From assembly GCA_002367105.1 (NCBI GenBank), contig DFCS01000044.1, forward strand, positions 42,138-106,137: a stretch of DNA of 64,000 nucleotides, read 5' to 3'. Made by a program: the position numbers and the translations under genes. The notes under the pieces were generated by a model. That model was not told where the DNA came from. It ran no database searches and saw only the letters and a program-made list of their open reading frames with translations. This document shows, one piece after another, positions 44,109 to 52,733 of the stretch (the stretch's first letter is position 1; every line of letters starts with the position of its first letter). The DNA comes from Hungatella sp. UBA3048 (GTDB lineage: Bacteria > Bacillota > Clostridia > Lachnospirales > Lachnospiraceae).

Positions 44109-46529
44109 ATGAACACACCATTATCATGGATTAAAGCATACGTTCCGGATTTAGACGTAACGGCGCAGGAATATACAGATGCTATGACGCTTACCGGATC
44201 AAAGGTTGAGGGCTATGTTTGCCTGGATAAAAATTTAGAGAAAATCGTAGTTGGACAGATATTATCCATTGAACGTCATCCGGATGCGGATAAACTGATC
44301 ATCTGCCAGGTTAATGTTGGAGCGGAAACCGTACAGATCGTTACAGGCGCATCCAATGTAAAGACAGGAGATAAAATTCCTGTGGTATTAGACGGAGGTA
44401 AAGTGGCAGGAGGCCATGACGGCGGCGCCCTTCCGGAAGAAGGAATCCAGATCAAAAAAGGAAAGCTGAGAGGAATCGAATCCTGCGGCATGATGTGCTC
44501 CATAGAAGAGCTGGGTTCTTCCAATGAAATGTATCCGGATGCACCGGAAAGCGGGATTTACATTCTGCCTGAGGAAACGGAAATAGGTGTTGATGCCATA
44601 GAGGTGCTGGGCCTTCGTGATTCCGTATTTGAATACGAAATAACCTCAAACCGTGTGGACTGCTACAGTGTAATAGGAATTGCAAGAGAAGCGGCTGCCA
44701 CTTTCCGCAAACCCTTTGTACCTCCGGTGGTAACAGCCACAGGAAACAGAGAGGATATCCATGACTATTTGAAGATTTCCGTAGAGGATAGCCGTCTTTG
44801 TCCCCGCTACTGTGCAAGAATGGTAAAAGATATCAAGCTTGCTCCTTCTCCGGCCTGGATGCAGAGACGCCTTGCAGCATGCGGCATCCGTCCTATTAAT
44901 AATATCGTTGACATTACCAATTATGTAATGGAAGAGTATGGTCAGCCAATGCATGCTTTTGACTATGACCTGCTTGCAAATCATGAAATCGTTGTAAAGT
45001 GCGCGGGAGAAGGCGATACCTTCCAGACTCTTGACGAACAGGAAAGAAAGCTGGACAGCACTGTTCTCATGATCAATGACGGAGAAAAGGCAGTAGGAAT
45101 TGCCGGCATCATGGGTGGAGAGAACTCCAAAATTACCGATGAGGTGAAGACCATGGTGTTTGAAAGCGCCTGCTTTGATGGAACCAATATCCGCCTTTCT
45201 TCTAAAAAAGTCGGATTAAGGACCGATGCTTCCGGTAAATTTGAAAAGGGACTTGATCCTAACAACGCTGAGGAAGCGATTAACCGCGCGTGCCAGCTGA
45301 TCGAGGAACTGGGCGCAGGAGAAGTCGTAGGCGGTATGATTGATATATATCCCGAGAAGCGGGAGGGGGAAAAACTTCCCTTTGAGCCAGAAAAAATGAA
45401 CCGGCTGCTGGGTACTGATATCGAAGCGGAAACAATGCTTGGATACTTTAAAAAGCTGGATCTGGAATACGATAAGACAGCAAACGAAATCCTTGTTCCC
45501 ACCTTCCGCCAGGACTTAGTCTGCATGGCAGATTTAGCGGAAGAAGTTGCCAGATTCTTTGGATATGACAAGATCCCCGTATCCCTGCCCACAGGTGAGG
45601 CAACGACCGGAAAACTGTCATACAAATTAAGAGTAGAAGAGGTGGCAAGAGAAGTGGCGGAATTCTCTGGATTTTCCCAGGGAATGACCTATTCCTTTGA
45701 AAGCCCTAAGGTATTTGACCGTCTGCTGATCCCGGAGGAAAGTCCGCTCCGCGTGACAGTAAATATATTAAATCCTTTGGGAGAGGATTTCAGCGTTATG
45801 AGGACATCACCTCTTCATGGAATGTTAAACTCCTTATCAACCAACTACAACCGCCGCAATAAGAATGTCCGCCTTTATGAGCTGGCCAATATTTATCTTC
45901 CAAAGGCGCTTCCATTGACAGAGCTTCCCGATGAAAGAATGCAGTTTACCCTGGGATTTTACGGTGACGGAGATTTCTTTGATATGAAGGGCGTGATTGA
46001 AGAATTCTTCGATAAAACCGGGATGCACAAACGGCCTCATTATGATCCAAAGAGCGGAAAAACATTCCTTCATCCAGGAAGACAGGCAGATATCATTTAT
46101 GATGGGGTAACCATCGGATATCTGGGAGAAGTTCATCCGGAGGTGGCTGACAACTATAAGATTGGTGACCGGGCCTATGTGGCTGTGATCGATATGCCAT
46201 CCATGATTCCGTTTACAAGCTTTGACCGGAAATACACCGGAATAGCAAAATATCCGGCTGTTACCAGAGATATCAGCATGGTGGTGCCAAAGAATATTCT
46301 GGTCGGACAGATCGAAGAGATCATCGAACAGCGGGGAGGAAAGATACTGGAAAGCTATGAGCTTTTTGATATTTATGAAGGAACCCAGATTTTAGCAGGA
46401 TATAAGTCCGTTGCATATTCCATCACCTTCCGCGCAGGAGATCACACTCTGGAGGAGCAGGAAGTTCTTGCTGTAATGAAAAAGATCCTTAACGGATTAC
46501 AGGGATTGGGAATTGAACTTCGGGCATAA
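44109..46529 (+). CDS. pheT: Phenylalanyl-tRNA synthetase beta subunit
   Basis: 806 residues, standard length. N-terminal tRNA-binding OB fold (VVGQILSIERHPDADKLIIC), B3/B4 editing domain (PRYCARMVKDIKLAPSPAWM and NIVDITNYVMEEYGQPMHAF), B5 domain, class II-like core (FDMKGVIEEFFDKTG) and C-terminal FDX-ACB domain (YPAVTRDISMVVPKNILVGQ, then TLEEQEVLAVMKKIL). It contributes tRNA recognition and editing of mischarged Tyr. Eighteen bases after pheS. Confidence 0.97.
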   Translation: MNTPLSWIKAYVPDLDVTAQEYTDAMTLTGSKVEGYVCLDKNLEKIVVGQILSIERHPDADKLIICQVNVGAETVQIVTGASNVKTGDKIPVVLDGGKVAGGHDGGALPEEGIQIKKGKLRGIESCGMMCSIEELGSSNEMYPDAPESGIYILPEETEIGVDAIEVLGLRDSVFEYEITSNRVDCYSVIGIAREAAATFRKPFVPPVVTATGNREDIHDYLKISVEDSRLCPRYCARMVKDIKLAPSPAWMQRRLAACGIRPINNIVDITNYVMEEYGQPMHAFDYDLLANHEIVVKCAGEGDTFQTLDEQERKLDSTVLMINDGEKAVGIAGIMGGENSKITDEVKTMVFESACFDGTNIRLSSKKVGLRTDASGKFEKGLDPNNAEEAINRACQLIEELGAGEVVGGMIDIYPEKREGEKLPFEPEKMNRLLGTDIEAETMLGYFKKLDLEYDKTANEILVPTFRQDLVCMADLAEEVARFFGYDKIPVSLPTGEATTGKLSYKLRVEEVAREVAEFSGFSQGMTYSFESPKVFDRLLIPEESPLRVTVNILNPLGEDFSVMRTSPLHGMLNSLSTNYNRRNKNVRLYELANIYLPKALPLTELPDERMQFTLGFYGDGDFFDMKGVIEEFFDKTGMHKRPHYDPKSGKTFLHPGRQADIIYDGVTIGYLGEVHPEVADNYKIGDRAYVAVIDMPSMIPFTSFDRKYTGIAKYPAVTRDISMVVPKNILVGQIEEIIEQRGGKILESYELFDIYEGTQILAGYKSVAYSITFRAGDHTLEEQEVLAVMKKILNGLQGLGIELRA

Positions 46530-46562
46530 AAAATGCCATTTTATAAGTATAACATCAATGAA

Positions 46563-46602
46563 AGATGCCGGGATGAAAGAAAATCTCCTGGCATCTTTTT
46601 TC
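46563..46602 (+). terminator. Rho-independent terminator of pheST
   Basis: AGATGCCGGGA pairs with TCCTGGCATCT (one G-U), followed by TTTTTT. Confidence 0.85.
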
Positions 46603-46677
46603 TCTGCACCTGCATGGACGAGATAAATTCCGTCAATCCTTACGGTAAGAATGTATGAAAGGACAGGAGGCAAATAG

Positions 46678-47880
46678 ATGTATAACAGCCTTGATATTAT
46701 AGAAATAACAGGAAGAATTGTCCAGGATTCCTGGGGGTATCCCGGTGTAGAAGCTGAAGTGATCCTGGAAAACGGTGCTCATGGAAGAGCGACGGTTTCC
46801 CTGGGAAACACCGGAAGGGCAGAGAAACAGGCAGAGCTTGTTAATGACTGGCTATCAGAAACAATATTGTTTGAGGATGCATCAGACCAGGGAAAAATCG
46901 ATCGGCTGCTTTCCCAGGCAGCAGAGGAGAATCAGACAGAAGGAGGCGGGAACCAGGGAGTTCTGGCTTTATCCATGGCGGCTGCAAGAGCGGCAGGGGC
47001 AGGACTTCATCTGCCGCTTTACCGTTATCTGGGCGGATCCTCAGCTCCTGTGATGCCGGTTCCCATGATGAGTATGATAAGTGGGGGAGGCGGGGAAAAA
47101 GGTATTGATTTTCAGGAAATCATGATTGTTCCTCAGGGAGCAAATTCCTATTCGGAAGGGCTTCGTATGGGAGTGGAGATCTACCAGGCATTAAAAAAGC
47201 TTTTATCCATGAGCGGCTTAAGTACCTCAACAGGAGATGGCGGCGGCTTTGAACCGGATATGAAAAATTCAGAAGAAGCACTGCATTATTTAATGGATTC
47301 TTTTAAGCTTACCGGATACAAGCCGGGTACAGATGTGCTGGTGGCCATCAATGCTGATGCAGACCGTCTGTATGTAAAGGAAGACGGCACTTACTGTTTT
47401 TCAAAAGAGAGCAGGAAAGGTGGAATCTCCATAAACAGGGCGCAAAAGGATATGCTCGCCTATTATCTGAGGCTGGCAGACGGCTTTCCCATCTGTGCGG
47501 TCTTAAACGGGCTTTGGAAAGAAGATCTGGAAGGAAGAGAACAGATGATGAAGCTTTTGGAGCACCGTACGCTTTTGGTATCCGATGATTTTGCTGCGGC
47601 TAATGCGACGATCATCCGTATGGAACAGGCGGGGACTGTAACCGGGGCATTGGAAATGGTGGAGAAGGCAAGAAAAGCCGGACATAAGGTGATCATTGCC
47701 AGCGATGGTAAGGATACAGAAGAGTCATTCCTAGCGGATATGGCAGCAGCTGTCGGTGCCGATTATGTGAAGAGCGGAGCACCGTGCAGAGGAGAATACA
47801 CCGCCAAATACAATGAGCTTTTGCGCATTGAAGAATTTTATATAAAATTTGGACGGGCAGTCATGGAATATTCTTTCTGA
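46678..47880 (+). CDS. Degenerate enolase paralogue
   Basis: 400 residues, recognisably enolase along its length: IIEITGRIVQDSWGYPGVEA (canonical DSRGNPTVE), DFQEIMIVPQGA, GDGGGFEPD, VSDDFAAAN, VKSGAPCRGEYTAKYNELLR. Catalytic residues have changed: DEGG to DGGG (acid Glu lost), IEDP/IEDGL to LNGL (metal ligand lost), LIKxNQ to IIRMEQ (catalytic Lys to Arg), and HRSGETED to SDGKDTEE (substrate His/Arg lost). The final Lys of the active site (VKSGAPCR) and one metal Asp (SDD) remain. It is unlikely to be a glycolytic enolase; a true eno gene is expected elsewhere. Role unknown: binding, another enolase-superfamily reaction, or moonlighting. AGGAGG precedes the ATG. Confidence 0.82.
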   Translation: MYNSLDIIEITGRIVQDSWGYPGVEAEVILENGAHGRATVSLGNTGRAEKQAELVNDWLSETILFEDASDQGKIDRLLSQAAEENQTEGGGNQGVLALSMAAARAAGAGLHLPLYRYLGGSSAPVMPVPMMSMISGGGGEKGIDFQEIMIVPQGANSYSEGLRMGVEIYQALKKLLSMSGLSTSTGDGGGFEPDMKNSEEALHYLMDSFKLTGYKPGTDVLVAINADADRLYVKEDGTYCFSKESRKGGISINRAQKDMLAYYLRLADGFPICAVLNGLWKEDLEGREQMMKLLEHRTLLVSDDFAAANATIIRMEQAGTVTGALEMVEKARKAGHKVIIASDGKDTEESFLADMAAAVGADYVKSGAPCRGEYTAKYNELLRIEEFYIKFGRAVMEYSF

Positions 47881-47996
47881 CCGGCCCCGCTTTTTTGTCC
47901 AAGATAATGCATAAGAGGTGCTTTACGCCATAAAGGCGCTGCCAATCGGCTTTCAGAAAGGCAGCGCCAATGCTGTTATCAGTAAGATATTGTTGC

Positions 47997-48722
47997 TTAT
48001 TCTTCGTCATCGTGAGGAGCTTCAGGCTGCTGAGGCATATGCCTGCCGTCACCATGTCTGCCAAAGCAATTGGAACCGTGTCTATTGAACCTTGGATCAT
48101 TGTGGCCCGGTTCAAAATGTCCGGCACCGTGAGCACCTCCCGGTCTTCTGTCGGGACAGCCATGAAAGCATTCTCTGCGGTCAAAAGGATGCCTGCCCCC
48201 GCGCATAAACATCATGTCAAACCTTTCATCGCCCAGTCTTTCACGGGCAGAGCGCATCCATTCAAGCCTTTCGCCGTCTTCATCATCACCAAGCTGGGCT
48301 TCAAGTGCCGCAGCGACGCGGTCGAGATATTCACCGAAGACCATTTGTTCCTCCTCGTTGAGACAACTGAAAATATCTCCGCAATCCGGGCGGGGCTGCT
48401 GTTCATTCTTTCCTTTTTCTGTTAGCTGTACCAACATGACGCGTCTGTCAGCTTCCGAAGGGATGCGGGTGATATAACCGCCTTTCTCCAGTTTGTTAAG
48501 AAGTTCATTAAGAGATTGTATCCGGATACCTAACAGATAAGACAGGTCTTTTGTGCTGATTTCAGATTGCATTTTAAGCATCGCCAGAACCCTGCCTTGC
48601 CCGCGGGTTGGATCAGCCATGGGACCATGTTCCGCATGTTTTTGTAAATGGTGGCGCTGCAAGAGCCATTGCAGCTTTGAGAATTTTTCATAAAGTTCTG
48701 TAAAGTTATTATCTTCCATCAT
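47997..48722 (-). CDS. MarR-family regulator with His-rich C-terminal tail
   Basis: 241 residues. Residues about 15-145 form a MarR winged helix (ILRAVLAMLKMQSEISTKDL-type core seen as GRVLAMLKMQSEISTKDLSY, then RIQSLNELLNKLEKGGYITR and RRVMLVQLTEKGK). After a helical stretch, the last about 68 residues are low-complexity, rich in His, Gly, Arg and Asp, with nine His and three Cys (ECFHGCPDRRPGGAHGAGHF). Such a tail could bind metal (Ni, Zn, Cu), an inference. Three CAGGTACCTG-type sites in its promoter indicate autoregulation. No partner transporter is adjacent. Confidence 0.85.
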   Translation of the reverse strand: MMEDNNFTELYEKFSKLQWLLQRHHLQKHAEHGPMADPTRGQGRVLAMLKMQSEISTKDLSYLLGIRIQSLNELLNKLEKGGYITRIPSEADRRVMLVQLTEKGKNEQQPRPDCGDIFSCLNEEEQMVFGEYLDRVAAALEAQLGDDEDGERLEWMRSARERLGDERFDMMFMRGGRHPFDRRECFHGCPDRRPGGAHGAGHFEPGHNDPRFNRHGSNCFGRHGDGRHMPQQPEAPHDDEE

Positions 48723-48751
48723 ATTAAAACCTCCTTAAAATGAATAATCAT

Positions 48752-48819
48752 CAGGTACCTTAAAATATATTGTACAGGTACCTGATGGAAATGTCAAGGA
48801 AAACTTCATCAGGTACCTG
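48752..48819 (-). promoter_or_regulatory. Promoter and three operators of the MarR gene
   Basis: Reverse strand TTGACA (48797-48792), 17 bp, TACAAT (48774-48769). CAGGTACCTG palindromes lie at 48775-48784 (exactly in the spacer) and 48810-48819 (upstream), with CAGGTACCTT at 48752-48760 downstream of the -10; all three carry flanking ATC/GAT. Occupancy of the spacer site would block RNA polymerase. Confidence 0.8.
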
Positions 48820-48829
48820 TATGTTTTTT

Positions 48830-49163
48830 TGTACCTTATATATTTGCTATTAAAAATTCCTGATCAGACAAAAGTAAAGTTAAATTTTCTGAAAGACGAA
48901 AAAGCATGAATACGGGAACAATGGAAGAACATACCTGGAGCATGAGGCCAAAAATGAAGAATAATGATATAATAAGGATGGATACGAAGAAAATCATTTT
49001 AAGATAAATTATGCAGGGATAAGAGATAAATACTTATCAAAGGTGATTGAACGATTAAGAAGCTTCTATATAATAAGGACAGAAATAAAAGGATAGCTTT
49101 TTTATGAAACATGGTGTTGCAAAGGGACACATGAGCTATGGAATATAAAAATATAAAAATATA
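48830..49163. other. Gene-free AT-rich stretch
   Basis: No gene that I can support. A forward frame ending at TAG near 49098 reads like coding sequence for about 30 residues (INYAGIRDKYLSKVIERLRS) but has no start or ribosome binding site and may be a remnant. Confidence 0.3.
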
Positions 49164-49192
49164 TTGTATTTTCAGAAAAATTATGGTATGAT
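49164..49192 (+). promoter_or_regulatory. Sigma-A promoter of secG
   Basis: TTGTAT (49164-49169), 17 bp, TATGAT (49187-49192), 31 bp before the GTG start. Confidence 0.6.
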
Positions 49193-49223
49193 ATCCTTTG
49201 TTTGACTATAGGAGGTGGGAAAC

Positions 49224-49457
49224 GTGATCAGGATTATTTTATCAATCATATTTGTTATCATATGTGTTGCTTTATCAGCAATAATCCTTTTACAGGAAGG
49301 AAAGAGTCAGGGCCTGGGTTCTATCGGCGGTATGGCTGATACCTACTGGGGCAGAAATAAAGGCCGTTCCATGGAAGGAAAACTGGAGAAATTCACAAAA
49401 TACGGTGCAGTCCTGTTTTTCATTTTGGCGCTGGTACTGAATCTGAATATACTGTAA
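49224..49457 (+). CDS. secG: Protein translocase subunit SecG
   Basis: 77 residues with two membrane helices (residues 2-20 and 56-75) separated by the conserved loop LLQEGKSQGLGSIGGMADTY. GTG 49224 is chosen because AGGAGG (49210-49215) is then eight bases away. Part of the SecYEG channel. The order secG, rnr, (smpB) is common in Firmicutes. Confidence 0.93.
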   Translation: MIRIILSIIFVIICVALSAIILLQEGKSQGLGSIGGMADTYWGRNKGRSMEGKLEKFTKYGAVLFFILALVLNLNIL

Positions 49458-49464
49458 AGATTAA

Positions 49465-49498
49465 ACACTCTTGTGATATGGCAACAAGGGTGTTTTTT
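49465..49498 (+). terminator. Rho-independent terminator of secG
   Basis: ACACTCTTGT pairs with ACAAGGGTGT (one mismatch-type G-U) and is followed by seven T. Confidence 0.8.
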
Positions 49499-49591
49499 TC
49501 GCATTATGGGGAAGTTTCGTAATACCTACTGGTAAAGTGCAGATAATATAGAAAAGATTAAAAAATAGATAAAAATTAAGAGAGGAAGACA

Positions 49592-51733
49592 ATGACAGAA
49601 GAACAGTTAACGCAAAGAAAAGCCATGCTTCTCCAGCTGATAGATGATCCTGCGTATGCACCTATGAAATTAAAGGAGTTAGCCATTTTATTTGACATTC
49701 CAAAGGATCAGAGGGAAGATTTAAAAGAGGTACTGGATACACTATTGGCAGAAGGAAAGATTGGTATATCACAAAAAGGAAAATATGGTAAGCCAGATAT
49801 CGGCTCCATTGCCGGAGTGTTTTCCGGACACTCCAAGGGCTTTGGGTTTGTAGCAGTAGAAGGGCTGGATCAGGATATTTTTATTCCTGAAGACAAGACA
49901 GGCGGTGCGCTTCACGGTGATACCGTGCTGATATCTGCAGAATCAAAGCCAGGAAACGGAAAAAGAGCTGAGGGCCATGTGATCAAGGTACTGGTTCATG
50001 CAAATGAGCAGATCATAGGGTTCTATCAGAAAAATAAGAATTTTGGTTTCGTTATTCCGGACAACCAGAAGATTTCGAAGGATGTGTTCATTCCTCAGGG
50101 CAAGGACATGGGTGCCGTGACCGGTCACAAGGTTGTGGTTAGAGTTACGGATTTCGGCGGGCCGGAACGGAAACCGGAAGGAATAATAACGGAAATAATT
50201 GGACACGTAAATGATCCTGGCACGGATATTCTTTCAATTGTAAGAGCATACGGGCTTCCGGAGGAATTCCCGGACAGCGTAATGAAGCAGGTGGAAGCAG
50301 TACCTGATGCAGTAACCGGAAAAGATATGCAGGGCCGTCTGGATTTAAGGAATTTACAGACTGTTACCATTGACGGAGAAGATGCAAAGGATCTTGACGA
50401 TGCCATTACTTTATCAAAAAAAGATGGAATCTATACTTTAGGCGTTCATATCGCTGATGTTACGAATTATGTAACGGAAAACAGCCCATTGGATGAGGAA
50501 GCATTGAGACGGGGAACCAGCGTTTATCTTGTGGACCGGGTAATTCCCATGCTGCCACATAAGCTGTCAAATGGAATTTGTTCCCTGAATCAGGGAGAAG
50601 ACCGGCTGGCCTTAAGCTGCATCATGGACATTGATGAAAACGGCAATGTAATGGGACACAGGATAGCAGAAACCGTCATAAACGTGGACCGGAGAATGAC
50701 CTATACGGCAGTCAACGCCATTATCACTAACCGGGATGAGGCGGTTATGAAAGAATACGAAGCATTTGTTTCCATGTTTGATCAGATGAAGGAACTGGCT
50801 GATATTCTTCGGGAGAAGAGAAAGAAGAGAGGCTCCATAGATTTTGATTTTCCGGAAACCAAGGTGATTCTTGATGAACGGGGAAAGCCTTTGGAAATTA
50901 AGCCCTACGATAGAAATGCAGCAACTAAAATCATTGAAGATTTTATGCTGATGGCAAATGAGACAGTTGCAGAGGATTATTTCTGGCAGGAAATTCCTTT
51001 CCTTTACAGGACCCATGACAACCCGGATCCGGAAAAGATGAAGAGTCTTGCCACTTTGATTAATAATTTTGGATATTCCATCCGTTTTCACAATGGTGAG
51101 GTTTACCCGAAGGAAGTCCAGAAGCTGCTTGCCAATGCGGAGGATACGCCGGAGGAAGCCCTGATCAGCCGTCTGGCCCTGCGTTCTATGAAGCAGGCCA
51201 AATATACGGTATCAAATACCGGACATTTTGGCCTGGCGGCTAAATATTACACCCACTTTACTTCTCCAATCAGAAGGTATCCGGATTTACAGATCCACCG
51301 TATCATTAAGGAGAATTTAAGGTCAGGCTTAGCTGGTAAGAGGATCAGCCATTACGATAAGATCCTTCAGCAGGTAGCCGTCCAGTCTTCTGCCATGGAG
51401 CGAAGAGCCGATGAAGCAGAGCGTGAGACCATTAAGCTTAAAAAATGTGAATATATGTCAAAACATGTTGGAGAAGAGTTTGACGGAGTGATTTCCGGTG
51501 TAACAAACTGGGGGCTTTATGTGGAGCTTTCCAACACTGTGGAGGGCTTGATTCATGTGAATCAGCTCCAGGATGATTATTATCATTTTGATGAAGAGCA
51601 TTATGAGCTGGTAGGTGAAATGACAAGGAAAACCTTTAAACTTGGTCAGCCTATCAGGGTCATGGTATTGGGTACGGATAAGCTATTGCGTACCATCGAC
51701 TTTATTCCGGCGAAGAGTATTGAAGAGGAATAA
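49592..51733 (+). CDS. rnr: Ribonuclease R
   Basis: 713 residues, normal for RNase R. N-terminal winged helix (LTQRKAMLLQLIDDPAYAPM), two cold-shock domains (GVFSGHSKGFGFVAVEGLDQ; NKNFGFVIPD), the RNB catalytic core with the Asp cluster (TIDGEDAKDLDDAITLSKKD), and the C-terminal S1 domain (FDGVISGVTNWGLYVELSNT). Degrades structured RNA 3' to 5' and cooperates with SmpB-tmRNA. GAGG precedes the ATG. Confidence 0.96.
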   Translation: MTEEQLTQRKAMLLQLIDDPAYAPMKLKELAILFDIPKDQREDLKEVLDTLLAEGKIGISQKGKYGKPDIGSIAGVFSGHSKGFGFVAVEGLDQDIFIPEDKTGGALHGDTVLISAESKPGNGKRAEGHVIKVLVHANEQIIGFYQKNKNFGFVIPDNQKISKDVFIPQGKDMGAVTGHKVVVRVTDFGGPERKPEGIITEIIGHVNDPGTDILSIVRAYGLPEEFPDSVMKQVEAVPDAVTGKDMQGRLDLRNLQTVTIDGEDAKDLDDAITLSKKDGIYTLGVHIADVTNYVTENSPLDEEALRRGTSVYLVDRVIPMLPHKLSNGICSLNQGEDRLALSCIMDIDENGNVMGHRIAETVINVDRRMTYTAVNAIITNRDEAVMKEYEAFVSMFDQMKELADILREKRKKRGSIDFDFPETKVILDERGKPLEIKPYDRNAATKIIEDFMLMANETVAEDYFWQEIPFLYRTHDNPDPEKMKSLATLINNFGYSIRFHNGEVYPKEVQKLLANAEDTPEEALISRLALRSMKQAKYTVSNTGHFGLAAKYYTHFTSPIRRYPDLQIHRIIKENLRSGLAGKRISHYDKILQQVAVQSSAMERRADEAERETIKLKKCEYMSKHVGEEFDGVISGVTNWGLYVELSNTVEGLIHVNQLQDDYYHFDEEHYELVGEMTRKTFKLGQPIRVMVLGTDKLLRTIDFIPAKSIEEE

Positions 51734-51962
51734 CAGGAGGAATAAAAATGGGGAAAGAGAGTTTCAACACTCTTTCTCCCAGGTTGAATGATTACCATTC
51801 CGGAGACTGATTGAGATCGCAATGGATGTATTGGTAAATCAAGGTAGGAATTTGGAACTCTAATAGAGGTAGAAAGCAACTGTTTTGGCTAACTCAACCG
51901 CTGGTTCGTTCAATATCTTATTGAAATTTGGTAATCTAAAGGCAAGAAAGGAGGATTTCCCT

Positions 51963-52574
51963 ATGGATCAGATTAAGATCGGAAAATTTATTGCTTCTTG
52001 CCGAAAGGAGAATAATCTGACACAGGCTCAACTTGCCGAGAAATTAGGAATTACAGACAGAGCGATATCAAAATGGGAGACTGCGAAAAGTATGCCAGAT
52101 ACCGGATTGATGCCAGAACTATGTGAGCTTCTTGGAATAAGTGTAAACGAGCTACTCAGCGGGGAAAAGTTAAATCTTATGGAAGATTACAGAAAAAATG
52201 CAGAATCAAATTTACTGGCGCTTAAAGAAATGGAGGAGAGCAAAAATAGTGAGCTTTTGAATCTAGAATGGGTTATTGGGTATATGGGAACAATACCGTT
52301 TTTGATTTTGATATTCACAGCAAGTTTCGGCAACGTATCGACCATTATTCGTACTATTTTGTTTGGATTGGCTGTTGTCCTCTTTATACCAGCCATATAT
52401 TTTTCCCTAAAAATAGAACGTGATGCAGGATATTATGAATGCCAACATTGCCATGAGCGATATGTGCCTACTCTAAAACAGGTCGTGTTTGCACCACATA
52501 ACGGAAGAAATCGCTATATGAAATGCCCCAAATGTGGGAAAAGGACTTTTCAAATAAAAGTGCTGACGAAATAA
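51963..52574 (+). CDS. XRE-type regulator with membrane helices and zinc ribbon
   Basis: 203 residues. N-terminal XRE helix-turn-helix (IGKFIASCRKENNLTQAQLA, GITDRAISKWETAKSMPDTG, residues 3-60), two membrane helices (about 109-128 and 132-152), and a C-terminal zinc ribbon with CQHC (about 164-167) and CPKC (about 189-192). A membrane-tethered DNA-binding protein of a type common in clostridia. ATG 51963 follows AAAGGAGG. It lies in the segment that splits rnr from smpB. Confidence 0.85.
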   Translation: MDQIKIGKFIASCRKENNLTQAQLAEKLGITDRAISKWETAKSMPDTGLMPELCELLGISVNELLSGEKLNLMEDYRKNAESNLLALKEMEESKNSELLNLEWVIGYMGTIPFLILIFTASFGNVSTIIRTILFGLAVVLFIPAIYFSLKIERDAGYYECQHCHERYVPTLKQVVFAPHNGRNRYMKCPKCGKRTFQIKVLTK

Positions 52575-52596
52575 TAAAAAATCCATTATAATCTTG

Positions 52597-52626
52597 AACT
52601 ACTAACGATCAGTTAGTAGTTTTTTT
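52597..52626 (+). terminator. Rho-independent terminator
   Basis: AACTACTAAC (52597-52606) pairs perfectly with GTTAGTAGTT (52612-52621), then T-run to 52626. Confidence 0.85.
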
Positions 52627-52733
52627 AACATTAAACTGATAATGGCCGGGATCAGAGGCCCGGCCGGTGAAATAGAATATACTTTGGAGACATCAAGAAC
52701 GGAAAGGTATTAAGTCAATATCGAAATACACCT

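Noticed and set aside
44981..45625. 214-codon reverse-strand frame opposite pheT
   Set aside because: Ser/Pro-rich shadow of pheT without ribosome binding site.
51735..51790. Second start of smpB or small ORF after rnr
   Set aside because: AGGAGG plus ATG give only about 20 codons that form a hairpin and show no similarity to SmpB beyond the first two residues.
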